Of a DNA stretch of 64,000 nt, positions 45,880 through 58,943 are shown piece by piece. The notes under the pieces were generated by a model. That model made no database searches. It was not told where the DNA came from and was given only the letters and a program-made list of their open reading frames with translations. The stretch comes from Amphibalanus amphitrite (taxonomy: Eukaryota > Arthropoda > Thecostraca > Balanomorpha > Balanidae), in NCBI RefSeq assembly GCF_019059575.1, contig NW_024881849.1, positions 248,001 through 312,000 on the forward strand, written 5' to 3'. The translations under genes and the position numbers were made by a program. Each line of letters begins with the position of its first letter. The stretch's first letter is position 1.

Positions 45880-46500
45880 CGCAAAAACTCTATTTTAACT
45901 GGTACACAGTTTTGAGAATTACACAGGTTTGACTGATGCGGTAAATGGCTTGATTGGCGAAATGCAATGCTGAAATATGCCGACAAGTGCATGACCGGCT
46001 GTCGTCATACGTTTGATATATTAGTGTTATACAGCTTTTTACGCCCAATTTAGGGCGGCAGTGCGCACATTTCAGTAATGGTGCGGGCGATTCCGACAGT
46101 ATGCCATAGTCTGTCAATGGCGATTTGTCGCAATCGGTTGCACTATTATTGAGCTGCGTGCACTATGTCTATATTTAGTCGTAAAAAGGTGTAGCTGTGG
46201 TTCTCGTTTGTGAGCTTCTTGGCTACCCGTGTGAGTGTCACATCTTGTTTCTTTATGTTAACACACGGTGATTCAGTAGTTGTGTTCTTAACTATCCGCC
46301 TCCACATAGGAGTTAAGGAGTGTCGCTGTTTGGTACAGTGTCGTAGCGCTGTGATTTGTGAATAATGTCCAGCTACTTTGAGGGACAATACATTTTTCGT
46401 GACCACCACTCATTCCTTTATTCGTAGCATTTCTGCGCGGCCTTTGTCAACAAGGCGAAGGCCGAAAGGAGATCGGCGTGGCATGTAAAGCTTACAATAC
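45880..46500 (+). other. 3' flank of zinc-finger exon 3
   Basis: Homologous to the flank of exon 2 (7606-7906 and 9354-9500) apart from an extra segment at about 46040-46185. No gene recognised. Confidence 0.45.
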
Positions 46501-46504
46501 CAGT

Positions 46505-47090
46505 ATAACGCCTTTTGGGGCGACTAACGGAGCGAGCGAGAGGGTGGGCCTTGCACATGCGAAATTGTGAGGGGGTATCTCCAACTGACGTGTGCACAGC
46601 ACCCTACTAACCGGTCTCCAGCGATTTGCCAAATTTGAGGACATGATCGGCCCAGCCGTTCTCGAGATCTGGAAGCGGCACCCTGCACGTGCGCACGTGC
46701 AAAATGGGTCCCAAGTGACTTGCACGGCACCCTACTAACCGGTCCCTAACTGCGTACCAAATTTGAGCGCAATCGGTCCTGCCGTTCTCGAGATCTGGAA
46801 TCGACCCCTGCACGTGCGCACGTGCAGCAGCACCCCAACTCTGGCACATGGATAATGGATATGCATTGCCTAGTGGGTGACTACCTACATGCCAACTTCA
46901 AGCGCAATCGGCCAAGTAGTTACCGAGATATTGCAACTATTACAAAACTGACACCCCTCGTTATAGGGTGACCCCTTACGTGGCACGTGCGTAAGGGGTC
47001 ACCCACATGCATCGGGAATAGTCCAATACTTAGTAGAAGGAATGAAGCTACCCTACAAAAATTACCGCATGTAAATCGGTAGAGCGTTCC
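46505..47090 (+). mobile_element. Single diverged copy of the array repeat, 5' part
   Basis: Matches the leader (GAGCGAGAGGGTGGGCCTTGCAC), two to three sub-repeats with TGCACGTGCGCACGTGCA, and the downstream ACGTGGCACGTGC and GGGGTCACCCA blocks of the array units. It is much more diverged and lacks the 3' half. It shows that the repeat also exists outside the array and is a dispersed element rather than a local satellite only. Confidence 0.75.
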
Positions 47091-47591
47091 CCGTCCTTTG
47101 ACCTTGACCTTGACCTTGAAGGTCATGACCTAGTGACCTGGAAATCGCCGTCAACCTGCAATAAGGAACGAGGAATCGAATGAGGGCCTTTTCATCAAAA
47201 TCGGTTCACTGGTTCTTGAGTTATTGCGTTCCCCGTCCGAATATCGAATTTTCAGTTTGATATTCGCGAATATCAACCTGCTGCTAAATTGATGGACGTT
47301 AATTTCGATGACCCTGAGCCTTGGATTTCGACATTTATGACGCAGTTTTGCTGCAGTACCACGTGAGAGCACGCGTCGTGTGTAGCTAGTGATGCGCACT
47401 TCAACTTTGACTTGAACTTATTCTCATCAAGGCCATCTATAGAATTCTCATTCTGAGCGGACTCGCACAGAAAACGAGGGATCTTGATTTGGAGATTGAG
47501 ATGGATCAGCATGGTAAGTTCGGTATAATAGCATCGACTCACTTTTCAAAAGTAAGTAGTGCCTACTTACGTAATATGTATTCTTCCATTT
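47091..47591. other. Intergenic with AGGTCA-type repeats
   Basis: CGTTCCCCGTCC occurs twice (47086 and 47229), bracketing a TGACCTTGACCTTGACCTTG run at 47098. No gene seen. Confidence 0.35.
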
Positions 47592-47595
47592 TTAA

Positions 47596-48061
47596 AGTGA
47601 CCATCCCACCTTAACATTAGTTTTGAGTTGAGATAGCCAAATTGGTGGCCATGGCCTTCAGTACCGGTTTGGGCACTCACAACAACATCGAAATATGCTT
47701 TAATTTGGAGATATGGAATTTCAAACGTGCAGTTTTCGGATTCTAAGGGGCGACTGCACCGGAATGCCCCCTTAGATTTTGTGATGTCAGCGGAGATCTA
47801 ATGATTTTAAATGTTTTACTAAAACGTTTGGTAGCACGTTGTGGTATATGCTGTTTTAAGCGCAACAAGTGCCGCACTTTCAAATAGTCGCTAGGAACAG
47901 CAGAGATTCCAAAAAGTAAACAAAAGTAAAAGTCTGATATCTTGAAATCCAGTGAATATTTTTCGGTTAACTTTGGTACATATTCATTTTTGATCTTTCC
48001 GAACCAAGGGACATCACTTCTATGCCAATTCATTAACTTTTTTGAAGGTGGGAGGGTCCCT
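47596..48061. mobile_element. TTAA MITE family A, copy 3
   Basis: Flanked by TTAA (47592-47595, 48062-48065). Ends AGTGACCATCCCACCTT and AAGGTGGGAGGGTCCCT. Interior closely related to 32007-32473. Confidence 0.85.
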
Positions 48062-48439
48062 TTAATGCGCTAAATCAGTAGGCGGAACTATGGTCAAGCG
48101 TACCCATTTTCGGGAACGCATTTTCGTTCCCATGTTTGGGAACGATAAACCCAAATATGGGAACGCCATGTAGGCATTATTTAAAACAAGAAAAAGAACC
48201 GTTAAATGACGTCCAAAAAATATAAAACGACCGTGAACCGCCTGATATTTGTCTCAATATTGTTGGGAAAGAGTTTGATATTGTAAGGCCCATCGTAATT
48301 TCAAATCGTTCCCCTATTTCTAAAGCAGTCCATCATCCGGGCCGCGAGCCCAAATTTGGGAACGCTCTCATACACTGGCGCTGCAAGCGTTCCTTATTAT
48401 GGGAACGGAGTACCCAATATTGGGAACGATTTCACCGAC

Positions 48440-48850
48440 GCCTTTCAGGGGCTCTTTTCATTAACAAGCATCACGTCCAACGCCGCAAATCATTGTCAAC
48501 GCAACAATCATCAGATGACCTTTCCGGCAAGACCGTCGCATGTTTCGCCCGGTCTTCTGCGCTTTTATTCCCGTCGATCTCGCAGCGGGCACGCCCCCCT
48601 CTGCAGGATTACGTAATTCACAACGCTCAGCGATGTTCAACAAGGTCTTCCATACCTATATCCACCGTCCGCGCCGAGGGCAAGGGCCGAGGGTGGAGAC
48701 TGGAGACATGTCAAGCACCCGTCTGTTAAACACTGATGGTTGACGAGCACAAGGAAGTATCCAAAAATGGGAACGCTGAATATGTTACACACTCAAAACA
48801 CCTAGTCCCAATGAAAATCTAGTTTTTTCCTTTCTTAATGAGTGTAAGTG
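48440..48850. other. Unrecognised sequence inside the composite element
   Basis: Overlapping short open frames in several phases, none with a recognisable domain. One more AAAATGGGAACG word at 48764. Confidence 0.25.
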
Positions 48851-49228
48851 CACGGAAAAAAAAATTTACTCCGCGAGAGATTAACATACACCTTTTTTTG
48901 AAAACTCCTTTTGATGGTGTTCATATACCATTCATTTTGGAGTATTTCATGGCGAGGAAGAGTAATAAAAGTACCTCACTTTATCTGTCGGAGTAAAGGA
49001 AAGAGATTGGGATTTCATTTACTCCCCATGCATAACCGCTCGGAGTATACAAACCCGGTCGGAGTTTTGTTACTCTGCTGTGACAGTTCGAATAAGCATG
49101 GAAGTACGCAATGCAGAGTAATTCACCGCAAAGGGAGTTAACGAAGAACCGAGAGGACAGTCAAAAGAAAAGAAGAGTAACTGAACTCCGAAAAAAGACC
49201 TGAAACTCCTCTTGAAAGAGTTTTGCCG
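48851..49228. repeat. ACTCC/GGAGT-rich repeat with CACGGAAAAAA end, left copy
   Basis: Starts GCACGGAAAAAAAAATTTACTCC and contains many ACTCC and GGAGT words. An inverted relative ends at about 57413 (GGAGTAAATATTTTTTTCCG). May be the termini of another element. Confidence 0.45.
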
Positions 49229-49907
49229 CCATCGCGGCACTGATGCACGTGCGTTATTCGACGCCATTTTCAAGGCAGCAGTCGGTTGGCAGTTGCGCCT
49301 ACAGTGAACATGCCGGTGGTGGTGTCAGTGGACTGTCAGTGGGTTGTGAGAGTTTTCGGCGGAGAGTGGTGCAGGAAAAGGTGGGAGTGGTGACGATACG
49401 CTCGGAGACGACGCTCTCGCAGCAGCAACTATCATCTCACTGCATATAACTGACAGGATCTTCGAGCTCACAATTCAGGCAAGTCCCTTCTCGCTGCGAC
49501 TTTGGAGATGCGTTCAACAGTTATATTTGCTTCGTGACATATTAATGTTTTTTTTTCTTTGCCCAATATATTGACGTCCAGTACCTATGCCGGCTCTTCC
49601 CGGAATCATTCTTTTTTGGTAGCTATACACTTTTGGCAAAATTAGAGAATGCAATGAACGTCATCACCGCCTGTTCCCCTTTGTCGTAGACTTGTCATGG
49701 CAGAATATACAAGGGTTGAAAACGAAAATTAATAAAAGATTTACAGTTTTTGGAAACCCGGGGTAATGGTTTACATGTTCCGGTTTTTTGCTCTATTTTG
49801 CTCCTTTCTTTGAAAAATAATCTGAGTACCTGAATGTCATTGGTTATCTGTGCTGCATGATCCATGCCCCATATTCAGTGTAGCCTTTTCATAAGGTAAT
49901 TAATACT
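49229..49907. other. Intergenic, no gene seen
   Basis: Short frame 49243-49449 without recognisable similarity. Otherwise featureless. Confidence 0.25.
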
Positions 49908-49911
49908 TTAA

Positions 49912-50714
49912 CCCTTGCCGGCACAGGCCCTTTTGCGTCCTTCGACGGCACAAGGGGGGGGGGGGTACGACCTCCCTGGCGTTTGGCTCCTGATCGAGCT
50001 AGAGCTTCGCGGAAAAAAAACGAGCGTGCTGCCCTTGACAAGAGGAAGCCGATGATACCCAATTTTGAGGTCCTAGGTCATCGGTTGACCTTCTAGGTCA
50101 GGTCAATGACCCAAAGGTCGGGAAAATCGGGACCTGCAAGAACATCGTAAAGGGTGGCTGCTGTTTCTTTAGGGGCGCTGATCACGAATATCATGTTGGT
50201 TTTGATCACAGATGATGTCTTTATGCATGTAGGCCAAGTCAGGTCAGGTCAACCAGTAAGGGTGCTGCCAGGTATTTGTAGTAGGTGTCAACCGCCTCTG
50301 ACAGCCTCGTAACATGTTACGAAGGCACGAAAACTACTTTGTAAATGTTCAAATGGTTTTTAACCGAGGTCACCAAAGGTCAATGACCTGACCTGACCTT
50401 CAGGTGACCTTGACACCCATCCTAATCCATGAGACCAACATCATATCACATGTTTGAACGCTTGAAACCACGAAAAGACTGCAAACGCGCTGGTAATGCG
50501 AGCCGACGTACGCCGAATCGCGATTCTGGCCAAACATGGTCTTGGAAAATAGGCCACAGGTCAAAGGTCATTTGGGTCAGTGTCATGAAATTATCAGGGT
50601 AGGTGTAAAATTGATTAACACGAGGGTACTGAAAGTGTCGTCGCAATCAGCCGCTTTTTGCGCGAGTTATTTGCGAAAAACCTGCCCCCCCCCCCCCCCC
50701 TGTGCCGGCGAGGG
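49912..50714. mobile_element. TTAA element with AGGTCA-rich interior (0.8 kb)
   Basis: TTAA at 49908-49911 and 50715-50718. Ends CCCTTGCCGGCACAGG and CCTGTGCCGGCGAGGG. G and C homopolymers lie just inside. Multiple GGTCA and TGACC words. Reverse relative at 41101-42880. Confidence 0.85.
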
Positions 50715-50760
50715 TTAAACAATGAAACTGGTTTTAATGAAAGGCATATGAAAAATACGT

Positions 50761-50799
50761 GTATGTATATATATGTATATATATATATATATATATATT
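50761..50799. repeat. (TA)n microsatellite, left part
   Basis: Ends directly at the terminus of the element 50800-53561. The right part resumes at 53562. Confidence 0.9.
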
Positions 50800-51930
50800 A
50801 GGGGTACCCATTTTTCCCGATTTTGAAGGGTGGGGGTGGTTTTTCCCATTATTTCACGGCTCCTGATTCCAATGATGCCAAAAATATTGAAATCAAAGGT
50901 GGTTTAGGGGTCGCGAATTGAGATTGAAATTTGCGTATTTACCTAGAAATATGCCTATTTTACGCTGATAGTAAATCGCACCAAAGGCAAACTTTTTGTT
51001 TCGAAAGTCGGGTAGAGGGGTCATTGAGCGCTTCTTTTTCATCCAGATCGATGTGCTCCATCACGTGGTTCCGGTTAAATGCCTTACTAGCGATCAATAC
51101 AAGTCGATATTGCAACATTTGGTGAAAAGCGCCGTGATGTTTTGCTCCTGTTGTTGGTATCATTCTGGTCGGCGTGTAATCATTTTTTATATCTTCTGCC
51201 TTCATGTGACCTTTGGTGACCTTTGGTATTGGTGACCTTTGATGACTTGTGAGGTCAAACTTAAATATGACGTTTCAGTTGCCACATCTCAGTTCATGAC
51301 AGGCTTTTTGTGTCCATACAATTAAAGTTTCCGCAAATTAGCTCAGGATACATCTCACAGGTTATGGCTCCGAATGGACTTCAAACCATGCAATTCAAAA
51401 ACGATCAAACCAATTTTTGACCGTATACTTCCACAAGACACGCCGTCCTGATCGCTGACCACAGGCGGCGGAACGGGGAGGGCACCGGAGCACCGTGCCC
51501 CCCTTTGATTTTGGCATTTTAACATTAGCCCCAGGGGCGTTGCATGGAAAGAATGGGACCAAAAGTCGGCAGTGCCCCCCTTAATTGAAGGTGTTCCACC
51601 GCTACTGTCGCTGACGGCTACGATGTAATACACGTATGAGACAAGGTAGAATAACTCTGGGTGTTCTACCCAAAAATATCAACTTCTAATCCAAAAACAT
51701 AAACTCCAAAGCGTCGATTCTTTCCATGCCTACCAACCATGTACCTACTATTCCATTTCTTCAGTGGGGATACGAGTACACGTTTTAAGTGTAAGAGGTT
51801 CCGATACAATGCACATTCCACATCATTTACGACTTTGCATTTTCGACCACGGGCGACTAGCCATGCGCTGATACGTACATAGCTGATAAGTGACGAAGAC
51901 CTTTCACTGCTCCTTGCACAGATCACTTGT

Positions 51931-51964
51931 GATCACCTCAGATCACTTGTGATCTGAGGTGATT
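51931..51964. repeat. 34-bp palindrome
   Basis: GATCACCTCAGATCAC, TT, then its complement with one terminal mismatch. A half copy (GATCACTTGT) precedes it. Confidence 0.8.
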
Positions 51965-53103
51965 GGCGTATGAATCTGAAGAACCTAATGAAACAGAAGA
52001 TTTTCATCATGCATGGGCCGTATATGGTGGTAACCAGGACGCGGCGTCATATAAAAGAGTGTGCGTGCAGAGGCTGAAGACGAGAACAAGGTCCGCCACC
52101 TAAGGTCCATGGCCCACCCAATGCGTCGGCCCCCAGGCAATGCCAGGAGTCAGTAAACGGATCTGCCTCGGAGTTGGCTGAGTCGTTTAGACTTGGCACC
52201 TTCCTAATTTCCAGCTTTAGCCAATGCCATTCGACTTCAGTTCAGCACCATCTGAGGGTTTGGACTGGGCATGTAGAGTGCAGCGTAAGGTCCGTTATCT
52301 TGCAAGGACGCTGCTGGCAGCGGCCATCACCAGGCACTAGTTCCATGACATGATATCTGCACCCGTCTCAAGTTAACAATATGTCAACAGTCTAAACAAA
52401 AGTCTGAATGTGGGTGTGGGTGTTTGTGGGAGAGGGGCAAAGCTACACTCATACAGCTCAGTCACCCAACGGCGCGGTGGTGTAAAGCTTGCGCCCCTCC
52501 CTCAGCCGTGTCTGCAACTCCGGGACTATAGGGGAGGTCGGCTAGCGAATTGGCAAAGGTCATGCATACCGGCATAGCTTCAGTGCTGTTTTCATCTCGT
52601 TAAAGATATAAATAGGCCATTAACAACTTATTTATCTACTTCATGCCATATTTCCGTTACAATACGACACACGAGTTATATCGTCACAACCGTAACGGCT
52701 TTTAATGCCCCTCCCACCCAGATTGTGTCAATATTCATTGTTTACGTCCTGGGGTTCAGTCATTTCTTTTGCTGAATAAGACGACTCATTGAAAACTAAA
52801 TGGTCCTAATGAGAAAGCTTCGATCACTGATTTGAGCCCTCTGACTATGTACATAGCCAGTCGTTCTAAGAGTTCCGGTCTTGTATATATGTAGGTACTA
52901 ATGACGGTCTAAACCACAGTGAGTGTAAATGAGCATACGAGTATGCTGTTCATTGACCAAAATGATATTTTTGGTGCTCTCTTTTACCGCTGCACGTCGA
53001 ATACCACTGCAACTGCACATTCAGGCTTTGCGCATTTATATCCATTCATATGAAGTCATTTTTCCAAGTAAAATTAAAACTTCCAATGCAAGCTCGCGAT
53101 CCC

Positions 53104-53520
53104 TAAAAGTGGTCTGATATCGTTATTTCTGTTACTGCTAGATCCAGAACGGAGCAAATAATGATAAAATTGACCCCAAACCGTTGGCATGGTAACTTTG
53201 TCCCAACATAAAATAATGTTAATTTGGTCGATTTTCCGCTAAAATTGACCTTTTCATTTTGAATACGTGACCTCTACAAATAGTTTGGTTTCGTTATTTT
53301 TGGCACAGATGGAATCAGAATGGACCAAATAATGGGAAAATTGTCTCCCACCTATTAGCATGGTAACCTTGTTCCAAAATAAAATAGCATTAATTTGGTC
53401 GATTTTTCGCTAAAACTGGCATTTTCATTTTGAATTCGCGACCCCTAGAAATCGTTTGATTTCACTATTTTTGGCACAGATGGAATCAGAATAGACCAAA
53501 TAATGGGAAAATCCACCCCC
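53104..53520. repeat. Tandem repeat, period about 171 bp, 2-3 copies
   Basis: TGGCACAGATGGAATCAGAA recurs at 53301 and 53472. A more diverged copy begins near 53120. Each copy includes AATTTGGTCGATTTT and a CATTTTGAAT block. Confidence 0.7.
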
Positions 53521-53558
53521 ACCTAAAATTTGAAAAATTGACCCAAAAATGGGTACCC

Positions 53559-54346
<788 letters not shown>

Positions 54347-54350
54347 TTAA

Positions 54351-55248
54351 CCCGCTCTGACCGGGGAGAGCGTTTGGACACCCCCCCCCCCGTGGTTTTC
54401 GCAGATAGCTCACAAATGGCTGCGTGGAGCCACCGTCTTCTTTGGCACACCTGCTCATGCAGCTTTTCCCACAAATGTTGTTATAAAAGTAATAGAATCT
54501 ATAAAATATACCTATATCTCAGAACTTTCATATCGATGACCTAATGCCAGGGCAATTTTGCGCAATCTCCATTATAAGTGAATGGGAGAAAACGTCGTTC
54601 TAAACACTCTCTAAGTCTATAACATCGATTGAGAGACATGCTATAGAGCGGTAAAAAACCTCAGATGTGTTCAGCTTGACGAAAAGAATCGACCGATATG
54701 CAGCATGACCTTTTCCGGTCAAGTCATGACCTTGACCTTAAGTAAAATTTTCAAAATTACCCCTCAAGGTCAAATTATAGTTCATTCAATGCGTTTCGAC
54801 AAGAGGAATATGATGCTGCCAACAGCAATGTCGCGACTCTATTGAGTCAAAGGTGATTACAGAAATACACTATTATTTTCGTAAAACGGTTATTTGTGGA
54901 GTTCTTTTTCTCTCTAGAGGCTAAACTGTTGACCTGAGGTCACATCTGAGGACACATTACGAAAGAGCGTTAAAAAATGGCTATCGAACGCGCCTTTTCG
55001 CGGTGCTGTGGCTCTTTTTGGTTCCCAAGTTATGCGTCGGTTTTCAAAAACTTTAAACTATTGAAAGAGGTAAAATTTGACCTTTGATGACCTCTGGTGA
55101 CCTGATCTTTGACATGATCTAAAAATGACAGGATTATTTTCTTCATTATTTTTGACTATCTAAGTGCCGTTTACCGCGTGTCGCTAGATGACCCGAGAGC
55201 CGAGTTAGACTGGGGCGCGAAAACGCCGTCCCCCCCCCCCCCCCCCAG
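54351..55248. mobile_element. Degenerate TTAA-type element
   Basis: TTAA (54347-54350) followed by CCCGCTCTGACCGGGG, then a C run at about 54381. At the far side another C run (about 55229-55247) is present but no clear TTAA end. AGGTCA/TGACCT words inside. Boundaries uncertain. Confidence 0.4.
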
Positions 55249-55385
55249 CACTCCACGGAAAACTCGCACCACCAGCACGGCGCTGGATATGTGTGTTTAG
55301 AATCACACCCCTATGACCGTGTTACAGTGTTATGGAGAGTCTCACATCTCAATTGTTTCTGCATAAAAATGTGTTCATTTTTTAA

Positions 55386-56460
55386 CCCTCACCCTGGCAG
55401 GTCATTTTTCATAACAAGGGTCGGGTCAAATGAGGTCAACTGAGGTCAAATGACGTTTGTGCCGATAACTTGTCACATAATAAAGATAAAGCTTTCAAAA
55501 TGGTACCATTCTGTTCCTCTTGAACAGCCGAGTCGAATGATATGCAACATTAATGCCTCCTATGGCACCTAGAAACACCAAATTTGGTAGGTAGGTGGGC
55601 CTCCTGGAGTTCTCACCCCTGTGCAACGCTAAAACAGGTCAAAAGTTTTTCGCTTCTAACCTTTTATCTAATTAAGATAGAACAAAAACAAAAGCACCAG
55701 TGAACTCAGCACGTCAAGGCGCGTCGAACGATGTACTTTTTTTGCTTGCTTAGGTGTACTTGAAATACTAAGCACAACCTAAGTACAACTTAAGTCTTAA
55801 GAATGGTCGAAATGCTTAATATTTCATATCATTCGACTCGGCTGTTCAAGAGAAACAGAATGGTACCATTTTGAAAGCTTTATCTTTATTATGTGACAAG
55901 TTATCGGCACAAACGTCATTTGACCTCAGTTGACCTCATTTGACCTGACCCTTGGATAAGTACACCAAACAAAGAAGCACCAAGTGACATAATGTTAAGT
56001 ACTGTGGTTTCAAACTTTCAAAGCACAAAAGTGATAGAACGAAGCGGATATCTTCAATATTTTCCGAATTGAATATTTTCCCATAGGCTTAACATTACGA
56101 CGTAATGAACCAGTCTCTTCCGTCACTGTCATGTCATTATGTCACTGACCTCAGGTCAGTGACATAAAAACCCGAACAATATGTTATACAACTCGGTGAA
56201 CTTAGTACATCCTGAAAGTTTGAAGGAAAGCAGTCCAAAACTGTGAGTTGGACAGGTGCATAAACAAATTGAAATTTGACCATGACCTTGTACCGGTTGT
56301 TCTGACCTGGTGACCTGACCCAAGGTCACCCGGACCTGAAATTTTCAGGTCTTATGTAAAATGGTTGCCCAAAGATAGCGCCGTTTTTACGCTATCTTTG
56401 AAAACCCTTAGGGGGGTGGGGTCGCATCGACCCCCCCCCCCCCCCCTGCCAGGGCGAGGG
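55386..56460. mobile_element. 1.08-kb TTAA element with a long internal hairpin
   Basis: TTAA at 55382-55385 and 56461-56464. Ends CCCTCACCCTGGCAGG and CCTGCCAGGGCGAGGG. C run near the right end. Contains the 130-bp inverted repeat 55415-55544/55825-55954. No gene. Confidence 0.85.
55415..55954. repeat. Long inverted repeat, 130-bp arms, ~98% matching, 280-bp loop
   Basis: Arms 55415-55544 and 55825-55954 match with about two mismatches by eye, and include AGGTCAACTGAGGTCA. Transcription across it would give a long double-stranded stem. Confidence 0.9.
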
Positions 56461-56464
56461 TTAA

Positions 56465-56900
56465 CATCTATGATAGCTGCTTCGTTCACCATTGCTGTAC
56501 TTGCTGGACGCTGCTATACTGGATGCTGCTGCAGATTTTCTGTAAACCCAGTGGCAAATCCTTGTGGCTCCTGGCCATCTTGTGCTAAATCTGCTGTTAC
56601 ATGCATGATTTGGTTGACGAGAATACAGAAGAAATATTGTGTAGAATCCAGTGTTTTTGTTGGATATGCTCGAGATTTTTTTTCGTCTGCTGGTTATTTA
56701 TTACACTATAGCTAAACTGTGTCTCCGAAATGCGCGAAAGAAATAGGAAGAGACTGGTTCTTATTTCAGCCTCACAACACACGTCACGTCATAGCATCAT
56801 AGTAACTTTTTTGCAATGATAACGGTATAAATGATCCATATTTGTTAAAATTCCAGCTGGAAATGCTCTGATTATGTCAGTTGGGGCTTGTGCAATGTGC
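56465..56900. other. Intergenic, no gene seen
   Basis: One frame (56365-56715) runs out of the adjacent element and shows no domain. Confidence 0.25.
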
Positions 56901-56929
56901 GTCCTGCCCAAAATTAGGAGTGACTCAAC

Positions 56930-57413
56930 CCGTATATTTGGGGTGACATCACACTCTTTTTGGAAAACTCCAGAATGTTAACTTTATCTACTCTAATATA
57001 AGTACTGTATTTGGGATGAGTACCTTTTTGGGAGTTTTGGAACCACTTAGCATGTCTCGTTTTCGGTGTGACATTACTCCACAGACAAATTTAAAGGAGT
57101 TTCACTTGCAGAACAGGAGTAGTGAAACTCCCTTTTGCGATCATAACTCCAGAATAAGGAGTAGTTAATAAGGAGTTTTATTACTCCTCTTAGGTTCCAC
57201 TACTCCCTATTATTTTTCACTCCCTAAAAGGGAGTTTCAATTGCGTTTTACAAGGGAGTTTCAAAACACCAAGAGAGTAATGAATCGCCTTTTGATAGTT
57301 TTAGGGAGTTATGGATAGAACTCCAAAATAGGGCGAATATCTACTCTAATATAGGTACTGTATTTGGGACGTCAGAACCCCACCTAGGGGAGTAAATATT
57401 TTTTTCCGTGTGG
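56930..57413. repeat. ACTCC/GGAGT-rich repeat, right copy
   Basis: Many GGAGT/ACTCC words, a direct duplication of CTACTCTAATATA (56990 and 57342 regions), and a terminus reading TTTTTTTCCGTGTGG, inverted relative to 48851. Confidence 0.45.
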
Positions 57414-58358
57414 CAAAAGGCCTGGTAGGATGGGCACGAGGAATGATCGAAATCAGCATAAAAATTATAAACAAGCCACACAGAGCGACCAATATAAGAG
57501 AAATTCCCCCAAAACGATCATGCTTAGAAACACGGAAGACAAAAACCACGCTCATGACGCTCCTTATAAAACAACGCTACACAGCTAGCATCCAAATAAA
57601 ATATGTCTTTCCGGGCTGATAAAATACAACTGAATAATTTTAAACCACTAAAACTGAGTTTACACTAGTAGTTCGGTGAAATCACTGACGTTCCACGAGG
57701 TCGTGCGCCCCGACACCAAAAGTCAACAATATTACCTCGGGACTGTCCGCGTGTTCGCTTGCATATGTCAGCATCTGGTGTCGCTAATATGAAACTTCAT
57801 AACCAGACGAAAAATATCATACTTGACCTCAAAATGTAAAAAACGCTTCATTTTCCTTAAAATTGCATGTTAAATGTAGAATAACCCATGTTTTCACCAT
57901 TCCGTCATTTCAAAAAATCATTAAAAATATCATTCGACGGTCAATTTCCTTGTTCGACGGTCAGATTAAAGATAATTTTATAGAGACTTAGTAGATACTT
58001 AAATTAGCGTGCACTTTTTTGAGACGTGGTGCACTAATGAGATTTAGTGGGCGAACGGCCGAAAAATTACCTTCCGTTCTCATAAATGGGAACGCCAGTT
58101 CCCATATTAAAAATGGGAACGTTCCTATATTTGGGTACTCATGACCATAGTTCCACCTACTGAAATCCAGATATGATGATAAGGTAGGTGTCTCCAAAAT
58201 ATTAAAAAAGAAACATAACCAGACCTTACCTAACCTCAAACCTGACGCAATGATTTTGTCTAGGCATCCATGGGTAAGGAAGAAGCTTCAACAGTGGGAA
58301 ATTGAAAGTACCATCATGTAGGTCGCCACGAGACAATTCTAATAGTATTTACCCAGTT
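57414..58358. other. Intergenic, includes right end of the composite element
   Basis: No gene recognised. GGGAACG words at 58088-58130 belong to the right terminus ending at 58162. Confidence 0.3.
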
Positions 58359-58362
58359 TTAA

Positions 58363-58640
58363 CCTTTGCCCCAGTGGGGGGGGGGGGCATTTGTTACCAC
58401 CCTGTCCAGTTTTTTGCGTGTGAATAAAAAACTGGTGCGAAGCGCCTCACCGCTTGGAGTAGCTTGTAGTTCATCATTTTTTGACAACATATGAAATTTT
58501 TGACCCCAGGTTGAGGTCATGTCAGCCTGCCAGGTCAGGAGGAACAATAAAAATATTTCAGAATCGCAATGATTTGGACTACTTGTGGCAACAAAGGTGT
58601 CTTTGGCTGCTAGCCTGCCCTCTAGAAAAGTCATCAGAGA
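58363..58640. mobile_element. Fragment of a TTAA-type element
   Basis: TTAA (58359-58362), CCTTTGCCCCAGTGGGG, a G run, then GAGGTCATGTCAGCCTGCCAGGTCAGG. No matching right end found. Confidence 0.4.
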
Positions 58641-58914
58641 TCATTTGAGGCTACAGTTTTTTCATATAAAGCCAGGATCTAAATGCTAGGTATAGGAGCA
58701 CCTCCATTATTTTCCTGCTGCATTCTTGTTGGCAAACCATGTCATTGTCATTATTGAGAGATGTTTTATGGGTATTAATTCCATATGGAATATTCAATTA
58801 TTGGAGGTGATAACTCTGCAACTTTGTATTTTCTTGCTACATAACTTCTCCGTTTTGTGCTTTCATCTAGTCAACTCAATGTGAACTGACAAAGGACATT
58901 GGACCCTATTCCAG
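58641..58914 (+). other. Immediate upstream region of the PRDM9-like gene
   Basis: Two possible 3' splice acceptors (ending at 58870 and 58914) precede the first readable coding exon. No TATA box or clear first exon was recognised, so earlier exons may lie further upstream or this exon may hold the start. Confidence 0.35.
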
Positions 58915-58943
58915 ATCCACCAGTGTCTGAACTACTGCCGCTC

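Noticed and set aside
48356-48743. Three overlapping plus-strand frames
   Set aside because: No codon bias distinguishing one of them and no similarity recognised.
50960-51235. Overlapping frames in the TA-bounded element
   Set aside because: Short, open on both strands, no transposase motif.
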